8,954 nucleotides of DNA. It comes from an uncultured Nannocystaceae bacterium. GTDB taxonomy: Bacteria; Myxococcota_A; Polyangia; Nannocystales; Nannocystaceae. A program made the position numbers and the translations under genes. The stretch lies in NCBI GenBank assembly GCA_938084085.1, contig CALKDV010000013.1, forward strand, positions 1 through 8,954. Reading direction: 5' to 3'. This document shows, piece by piece, positions 1-4,409 of the stretch. Position 1 is the first letter of the stretch. Every line of letters starts with the position of its first letter. The notes under the pieces were generated by a model. It ran no database searches. It was given only the letters and a program-made list of their open reading frames with translations, and was not told where the DNA came from.

Positions 1-479
1 ACGAGCCGTGAGCGATGCGCCTCATCCCCGCGGAGCCACAAGCTCATCGACGGAATGCGCAAGTTGACGCTCCCCTCTTCGAAGGCCACCGCCGCTCGAA
101 CCCGACTCTCGGGCTCCAGCAGCGCCAACAGCCCGGGCCGAGACAATGATCCCACAGGCATACCGAGGAGTTCGGAGATCTCCTCGGTGACCTCCATACA
201 ATCGCTCGATATATCGAAGACAAACGCCGCCACCTCCCCGTCGATTTCCCCGTCTGCATTCGCCGAGGGCCTGGTGTGCCAGTCGGATTTCGCCATCGCG
301 TCGATCCATGCCGCCTCCGACGTGTCCAACGCCTGCGCGAGCTCCTTGTCGATCTCCACCGCCGTCCCCGACTTTGTTGCCACGCCGTACGCGGACCGAT
401 TCACAAATGCGACACGACCTGATTCAGAGGTCTGGGCATCCTCCTCCGGTAATGAGTCGTCATCCAGCATCGAAGACAT
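1..479 (-). CDS. PAS-like domain protein, 5' part only (runs off the left edge)
   Basis: An open frame on the minus strand starts at the ATG at 479-477 and continues for 159 codons to the window edge without a stop. A TAA lies two codons upstream (485-483), so this is the first possible ATG; a second ATG at 470-468 is an alternative. No clear Shine-Dalgarno is visible. Residues 1-20 are acidic and likely disordered, with no signal peptide or membrane segment, which suggests a cytoplasmic protein. Residues about 83-159 read like a PAS sensor domain: a strand 'FVFDIS', then 'EVTEEISELLGMPVG', a helical 'LLALLEPESR' and a later strand. Residues 22-62 may be a degenerate earlier copy. PAS domains usually sense small ligands or redox state and sit before kinase, cyclase or regulator outputs. 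The output domain, if any, is outside the window. The gene is divergent from bamD. The reading frame is well supported; the PAS call is by pattern only. Confidence 0.62.
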   Translation of the reverse strand, partial: MSSMLDDDSLPEEDAQTSESGRVAFVNRSAYGVATKSGTAVEIDKELAQALDTSEAAWIDAMAKSDWHTRPSANADGEIDGEVAAFVFDISSDCMEVTEEISELLGMPVGSLSRPGLLALLEPESRVRAAVAFEEGSVNLRIPSMSLWLRGDEAHRSRL

Positions 480-522
480 GTCTTACGAGGGCCCGTTGGG
501 GCGTCTGTCGAAGTGTAAGACA
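479..522. promoter_or_regulatory. Inverted repeat TGTCTTAC-N28-GTAAGACA, possible operator
   Basis: TGTCTTAC at 479-486 and GTAAGACA at 515-522 are perfect 8-bp inverted copies with a 28-bp gap. One copy begins on the first base of the minus-strand start codon. The other overlaps the candidate -10 element (512-517). Half-sites placed on each side of a predicted transcription start would suit a repressor, perhaps autoregulatory. The right half-site is itself part of a smaller symmetric GTGT-AAG-ACAC (513-523). Function is inferred from position only. Confidence 0.3.
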
Positions 523-541
523 CGAAGCAACCTCAGGTCGA
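505..541 (-). promoter_or_regulatory. Candidate sigma70-type promoter of the PAS-like gene
   Basis: Read on the minus strand, TCGACC (541-536) and TACACT (517-512) each match 4 of 6 bases of the -35 and -10 consensus, with an 18-bp spacer. Transcription would start near 505, giving a leader of about 26 nt before the ATG at 479. The DNA just upstream of the -35 element (about 542-580) is the most AT-rich part of this neighbourhood, as expected of an UP element. This is a by-eye consensus match with no experimental support. Confidence 0.35.
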
Positions 542-567
542 AATCAATGCGGAATCTATCCACCCAT

Positions 568-600
568 AAAAATACCGAACGTCCGCAGTTGCGGGTTTTT
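568..600. terminator. Terminator-like hairpin with flanking A5 and T5 tracts
   Basis: CCGC (583-586), loop AGTT and GCGG (591-594) form a short GC stem followed after one G by TTTTT (596-600). In an alternative fold the A5 at 568-572 and CCG at 575-577 pair with CGG at 592-594 and the T5 at 596-600, the arrangement seen in bidirectional terminators. The stem is short, and no gene ends here on either strand, so it might insulate bamD from stray transcription or be fortuitous. Confidence 0.22.
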
Positions 601-664
601 GGTCGGCCTTGTGGACCATCGCAGGACCCTCGGACGGCGGGGCGCCGAGCTTGTCACGCGACAC

Positions 665-678
665 CGCGCGAGCGGCCG
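665..678 (+). repeat. 14-bp direct repeat, copy 1
   Basis: The 14-mer CGCGCGAGCGGCCG occurs here and again at 969-982, 304 bp downstream, both inside the same intergenic region. The flanking bases differ, so this is not part of a longer duplication. It may be a shared protein-binding site or a chance event favoured by GC-rich composition. Confidence 0.4.
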
Positions 679-961
679 CGGAGGCGCAACAACGTTGCAT
701 CGGTTATCAGGGACCGTTCTCGCGACGTTCGTCTCGGCACTCAATCTCAGTCCGGCCAAGCGGCCGTCTGGACACAATCCCCGACCCGCGGCACCGCACC
801 GCGCGGCTTGGCCGATGCAATCGAGCATCCCAATTCGCTCGGGACCGCGACCAACCAAACAGTGCGCGCTAAGCGCGTCGTCGTTGCTCACTCGCGGCGC
901 GTGTCGAAGCACCTCCGTCAACCCACGAATCCGAGGGGCGAGCACGCTCCCAACGCTCGCA

Positions 962-991
962 TTGACAGCGCGCGAGCGGCCGGCCTAGCGT
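962..991 (+). promoter_or_regulatory. Candidate bamD promoter placed for a leaderless transcript
   Basis: A perfect TTGACA (962-967) is followed after 18 bp by TAGCGT (986-991), which keeps the most conserved -10 positions (TA and the final T). Transcription would start about 7 nt later, at or just before the A of the ATG at 1000, so the mRNA would have essentially no leader. This fits the absence of any Shine-Dalgarno before bamD. The -35 is convincing; the -10 is weak. Confidence 0.33.
969..982 (+). repeat. 14-bp direct repeat, copy 2, within the putative bamD promoter
   Basis: This is the second copy of CGCGCGAGCGGCCG (first at 665-678). It lies between the candidate -35 (962-967) and -10 (986-991) elements of bamD, where a bound protein would affect transcription. 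Confidence 0.4.
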
Positions 992-999
992 CGGCGCGC

Positions 1000-1998
1000 A
1001 TGACGACTCGGATCCCTCGCTCCCTGCCGCTTCAGGCCTCGATCCGAGACCTGGGCGTGGCGCTGTTGTGCGGGTGGCTCTCGTTGGCGGGCTGTAGCGA
1101 CGGGCCTTCGCTCTCGCTCAACTACGCCTCCACAGCGAAGGACAACTACGAGCTCGCGAAGACCGAGTTTCGCGACGATGACTACGAAGAGGCCATTCGT
1201 TACGCCGAGTTTGTCCGGGTGCGATTTCCGTTTTCGCGTTACGCGGTCGAGGCGGAGTTGGTCATCGCCCGGAGCCGATTTGGCAACCGCGAATATCTCT
1301 CCGCCCAAGACGCGTTTCGACAATTCGCGCGGTTGCACCCGACGCACGAGCACGTCAAGAATGGTTGGATCGCATACATGGTCGCCGTGTCCGCCTACAT
1401 GGCGGCCCCAGAGACCACAAATATATTGCTCCCCAAGCACTACCAGCGCGATCAGTCTGTGCTCGAAGAGGCCCTCACTGCCCTGCAAACGTTCTTTGAT
1501 CGCTACCCCACCTCCCCGCGCGTTCAAGACGCAAAGACCCTGCGCGACGACATCCAGCGTCGGCTCCTCGAGCACGAGCTTTACGTCGCGGAGTATTACT
1601 TGAACCGCGACCTCGCCGAGTCCGCCATCGGTCGACTCGAAGCAGCGAGCCGCCGCTATCCAGGGCTCGGATTTGACGCGAACGTGATGTTCCTACTCGG
1701 CGTCACCTACCTGCGGGTTGAAGAAGTCGAACTCGCCCGCGACACGTTCGCGGAGCTCCAGATGCGTCATCCAGAGCACAGCTACGGCGCTCAAGCCAAG
1801 GTCTACCTGCAGCATATTTACGACCGATACGGGCCCGCTGATCCCAACCGGGCGCGCCCTGATCGCAGCTTGCCGACACCACGTCGCCCCACGGAGGCCA
1901 ACCCGAAGATGCTTCCACGCGGCGCGACGTCCGAGCCGCAAGCCCGGACGCCCCACACAGGTGCAGAACCTGCGGTTGCGCTTCGATCGCTTCGCTGA
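1000..1998 (+). CDS. bamD: Outer-membrane protein assembly factor BamD (TPR lipoprotein)
   Basis: BamD is the essential periplasmic lipoprotein of the BAM complex, which folds beta-barrel proteins into the outer membrane with BamA. This 332-aa protein starts at ATG 1000. The frame stays open far upstream, but this start yields a clean lipoprotein signal: arginines in the first 16 residues, a hydrophobic stretch at 18-30 and lipobox L-A-G-C with Cys32 as the lipidated residue. Residues 42-275 hold the BamD repeat series: 'YELAKTEFRDDDYEEAIRYA', 'FPFSRYAVEAEL', 'YPTSPRVQDAKTL', 'HELYVAEYYLNR', 'YPGLGFDANVMFLLG' and 'HPEHSYGAQAKVYL', typical of its five TPR-like units. E. coli BamD is about 245 aa; the excess is mostly a Pro/Arg-rich tail (279-332) with no visible fold. 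No Shine-Dalgarno precedes the ATG, consistent with the candidate leaderless promoter. It stands alone, 357 bp ahead of exbB. Confidence 0.9.
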   Translation: MTTRIPRSLPLQASIRDLGVALLCGWLSLAGCSDGPSLSLNYASTAKDNYELAKTEFRDDDYEEAIRYAEFVRVRFPFSRYAVEAELVIARSRFGNREYLSAQDAFRQFARLHPTHEHVKNGWIAYMVAVSAYMAAPETTNILLPKHYQRDQSVLEEALTALQTFFDRYPTSPRVQDAKTLRDDIQRRLLEHELYVAEYYLNRDLAESAIGRLEAASRRYPGLGFDANVMFLLGVTYLRVEEVELARDTFAELQMRHPEHSYGAQAKVYLQHIYDRYGPADPNRARPDRSLPTPRRPTEANPKMLPRGATSEPQARTPHTGAEPAVALRSLR

Positions 1999-2014
1999 GC
2001 CCCCGCGGCGGTCG

Positions 2015-2082
2015 GCGCGTCTGCTCGCCCGTGAAGATCCCCCAGGAGCACGGGGCGAAGGCATGTGAGACCGCAGACGCGC
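2015..2082 (+). other. Long nested RNA hairpin downstream of bamD
   Basis: GCGCGTCTGC (2015-2024) and GCAGACGCGC (2073-2082) form a perfect 10-bp stem. Inside it TCGCCCGTG (2025-2033) pairs with CACGGGGCGA (2049-2058) in a 9-bp stem with one bulged G (2055) and a 15-nt loop. About 14 nt remain unpaired on the 3' side of the inner stem. No T-tract follows, so it is not a standard intrinsic terminator. It could protect the bamD 3' end, act as a U-poor terminator, or be a structured RNA. Confidence 0.5.
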
Positions 2083-2114
2083 GAAGGCACACACAAGCGA
2101 GGACACTGCGCGCG

Positions 2115-2137
2115 GTTGCCGGCTTTCGCGCCGGAAC
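2115..2137 (+). other. RNA hairpin in the bamD-exbB gap
   Basis: GTT-g-CCGGC (2115-2123) pairs with GCCGG-AAC (2130-2137), giving eight base pairs with a single bulged G and a six-base loop TTTCGC. It lies 33 nt after the larger hairpin and is not followed by a T-tract. Confidence 0.4.
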
Positions 2138-2197
2138 AGGCAGGAGCGAGCGACCCTCTGTCTCTGGAACAACGTCCAAGGGAGTGACAAACGCATC

Positions 2198-2223
2198 ACG
2201 ACAGACCCGAGTGTGGTCTGCGT
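2198..2223 (+). other. RNA hairpin in the exbB leader region
   Basis: CAGACC (2202-2207) and GGTCTG (2215-2220) form a perfect six-pair stem with a seven-base loop. It is extended by ACG (2198-2200) with CGT (2221-2223) past a bulged A. It lies 133 nt before the exbB start and has no T-tract. It could be a leader element or a protein-binding dyad. Confidence 0.38.
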
Positions 2224-2355
2224 CCTCGACGCCCCTACATGTGGCCGAGCAACAATGTTTCAGCTACGTTCCGAGCGAGCCTGGAAAAACCGCGCATCCG
2301 GCGGCGCCCTGCCTGTGCGTGAATCCCACATCTTCAACCCTCGCTTGCCCACACC

Positions 2356-3027
2356 ATGAACCTCACCGAAAACTTCCTCCAATTTGCGCTGCTCGGCGCC
2401 AACTGGGTCCTCTGGGTCCTCGTCCTTTTGAGCGTGGCGAGCGTCGCCGTCATCGTGGAGCGGCTGATCTATTTCAAGAGCATCACGGGAAAGGACCGGG
2501 CATTGGCCCAGCCGCTCCTGGCGGCGCTCGAAGCCCAGGATCTTGAAGCGGCGCGCACCACCTTGAAAGGCGCGGAGAGCCCCGGCGCTCGGATGGTCGC
2601 CGCCATCCTCGACGGTGGCGCCCGCTCCCCTAGCTCCGCCCGAGCGCTGGTCGACGCGACCCGCCCGGACTCCCAAGTTCGACTGAGTCGATTTTTGGCC
2701 TTCCTCGGCACGGTAGGCTCTAACGCCCCGTTCATCGGTCTGTTCGGCACGGTCCTCGAGATCCTCCGCGTGTTCAACCTCCTCGGCGCCCGCGGCGTAA
2801 CCTCGGGAGGAGAGGCCGCGGATATCATGACCGGCATCTCCGAAGCCCTGGTCGCCACAGCCATCGGTCTGCTCGTCGCGATCCCTGCGGTCATCGCCTA
2901 CAACGCCCTCCAGCGCAAAGTGAAGCGCTTCATGAGCGAGGCCGAAGGGCTGGTCAACGTAATGCTGGCTACCCTCACGGACAATGACGCGCTCGCGAAG
3001 GCGACCCGCGCAGAGGAGACCTCCTAA
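2356..3027 (+). CDS. exbB: ExbB/TolQ/MotA-family proton channel subunit
   Basis: ExbB forms the pentameric inner-membrane channel that, with ExbD, uses the proton gradient to power TonB. This 223-aa protein has the usual family length and three membrane segments: about residues 16-38 (ending in 'VIVERLIYF'), 112-138 ('FLAFLGTVGSNAPFIGLFGTV') and 160-183 ('ISEALVATAIGLLVAIPAVI'). The cytoplasmic stretch between the first two is charged and helical. Thr132 (in GLFGTV) and Thr168 (in ALVATAIG) sit where the channel-lining threonines of ExbB/TolQ lie. The start is the ATG at 2356; no Shine-Dalgarno is visible before it. The stop TAA overlaps the exbD start by one base (TAATG). The adjacent tonB and receptor favour ExbB over TolQ, though sequence alone does not separate them. 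Confidence 0.9.
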   Translation: MNLTENFLQFALLGANWVLWVLVLLSVASVAVIVERLIYFKSITGKDRALAQPLLAALEAQDLEAARTTLKGAESPGARMVAAILDGGARSPSSARALVDATRPDSQVRLSRFLAFLGTVGSNAPFIGLFGTVLEILRVFNLLGARGVTSGGEAADIMTGISEALVATAIGLLVAIPAVIAYNALQRKVKRFMSEAEGLVNVMLATLTDNDALAKATRAEETS

Positions 3028-3029
3028 TG
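3013..3029 (+). promoter_or_regulatory. Strong exbD ribosome binding site in a self-complementary patch
   Basis: GAGGAG at 3013-3018 lies 8 nt before the exbD ATG (3027-3029) and is the best Shine-Dalgarno in the window. AGGAG (3014-3018) is followed after two bases by its inverse complement CTCCT (3021-3025), which runs into the exbB stop codon. A short hairpin could hide the site until a ribosome finishing exbB opens it, coupling the two genes. The stem would be only four pairs with a four-base loop, so any effect may be small. Confidence 0.5.
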
Positions 3030-3470
3030 GCGATGGGCGAGCTCGACGACGGCGAAGGCATCAACGGCATCAACGTCACGCCCCTGGTCGACATTATTTT
3101 GGTGCTCCTTGTGATTTTTATGGTCACCACGACCACCATTCAGCAGGTGGAAGGCATGGAGGTAGACAAGCCCGATGCCGCGACCGGTCAAGCCGTCGAG
3201 GATCTGCCCAAGAGCATCCTGCTGGTGTGCCACTCCGATGGAAGGTTCGTCGTGGATGGCAACGTCATGCCAGACGACGCGGCCATCGAGTCGGCCATCC
3301 GTTCCAAGGCGAAAGAGAATCCAGAGCTGCAAGGCATCGTGCAGTGCGATGAGAGCGCGAAGGTCGGGAGTATGGTCCACCTCATCGATCTCCTGCGCGC
3401 CAACGGAGTCAAGAAGTACGCCATCGCGACCGAGAAACCCTCCGCAGACGCCGACGCGCCGAAAGGCTAG
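3027..3470 (+). CDS. exbD: ExbD/TolR-family biopolymer transport protein
   Basis: ExbD partners ExbB in the proton-driven motor that energises TonB. The 147-aa protein has the family signature at its N-terminus: 'INGINVTPLVDIILVLLVIFMV' spans residues 12-32 with a single membrane helix and Asp22, the position of the proton-carrying aspartate of ExbD/TolR. The rest is periplasmic: strand 'SILLVCHSDGRFVVDG' (63-78), helix 'DDAAIESAIRSK', strand 'LQGIVQCDES' (101-110) and helix 'VGSMVHLIDLLRANGVKKYAIAT', matching the compact ExbD/TolR fold. Two cysteines (68 and 107) lie in neighbouring strands where the family normally has none; a disulfide is possible. The short C-terminal tail is probably disordered. 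Translation is likely coupled to exbB. Confidence 0.91.
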   Translation: MAMGELDDGEGINGINVTPLVDIILVLLVIFMVTTTTIQQVEGMEVDKPDAATGQAVEDLPKSILLVCHSDGRFVVDGNVMPDDAAIESAIRSKAKENPELQGIVQCDESAKVGSMVHLIDLLRANGVKKYAIATEKPSADADAPKG

Positions 3471-3479
3471 CCCCCTGAG

Positions 3480-4355
<876 letters not shown>

Positions 4356-4409
4356 GCCCCTCGGTTGCTCCCTCGCCATCCTCTCGTTGCCTGTGTCGCC
4401 TCCCCGCTC

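Larger units (their letters stand above)
480..999. other. Divergent intergenic region between the PAS-like gene and bamD
   Basis: These 520 bp separate two divergent genes. Open frames cross the region on both strands, but their translations are Arg/Ser/Pro-rich, lack domains and overlap one another, so I do not call a gene. The left part (540-600) is an AT-rich island. The rest is GC-rich with small perfect hairpins: GCAAC/GTTGC at 686-698, CGGCC/GGCCG at 753-766 and CGCGC/GCGCG at 865-877. A 14-bp direct repeat and candidate promoters are listed separately. A small RNA in 600-960 cannot be excluded, but nothing I recognise points to one. Confidence 0.6.
1999..2355. other. Intergenic region between bamD and exbB, structured, no gene seen
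   Basis: This 357-bp gap must hold the end of the bamD transcript and probably the promoter of the exbB operon. I find no convincing -35/-10 pair and no T-tract terminator. Instead there are three GC-rich hairpins in a row (2015-2082, 2115-2137, 2198-2223). An open frame at 2031-2546 crosses the gap, but its translation is compositionally random and overlaps exbB in another frame, so it is not called. The last 120 bp are less structured and contain the short symmetric AACAATGTT at 2251-2259. Confidence 0.6.

Noticed and set aside
206..217. Perfect 12-bp palindrome TCGATATATCGA
   Set aside because: Lies inside the PAS-like coding frame; about two perfect 12-bp palindromes are expected by chance in a window this size.
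556..945. 129-aa minus-strand open frame in the divergent intergenic region
   Set aside because: No recognisable domain or signal, and random-looking composition with many Arg and Cys. I kept the region as non-coding but note it is the best remaining candidate there.
308..988. 226-aa plus-strand open frame
   Set aside because: Pro/Arg/Ser-rich with no domain; begins inside the PAS-like gene on the opposite strand; typical chance frame in GC-rich DNA.
55..999. Upstream extension of the bamD reading frame to an ATG at 55
   Set aside because: The extension would put 315 low-complexity Ser/Arg residues before a clear lipoprotein signal peptide, and it overlaps the minus-strand PAS-like gene.
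985..1575. 196-aa minus-strand open frame opposite bamD
   Set aside because: Antisense shadow of a confidently identified gene.
2100..2112. Possible cobalamin riboswitch box (GGACACTG) upstream of the TonB operon
   Set aside because: The B12-box consensus has GCCACTG, and the other conserved cobalamin-riboswitch blocks are not seen around it.
2184..2199. GTGA-N8-TCAC resembling a CRP/FNR site
   Set aside because: The spacer is 8 rather than the 6 of CRP sites and only four bases per arm match.
2031..2546. 171-aa plus-strand open frame across the bamD-exbB gap
   Set aside because: Runs into exbB in another frame, no domain, and covers the hairpins.
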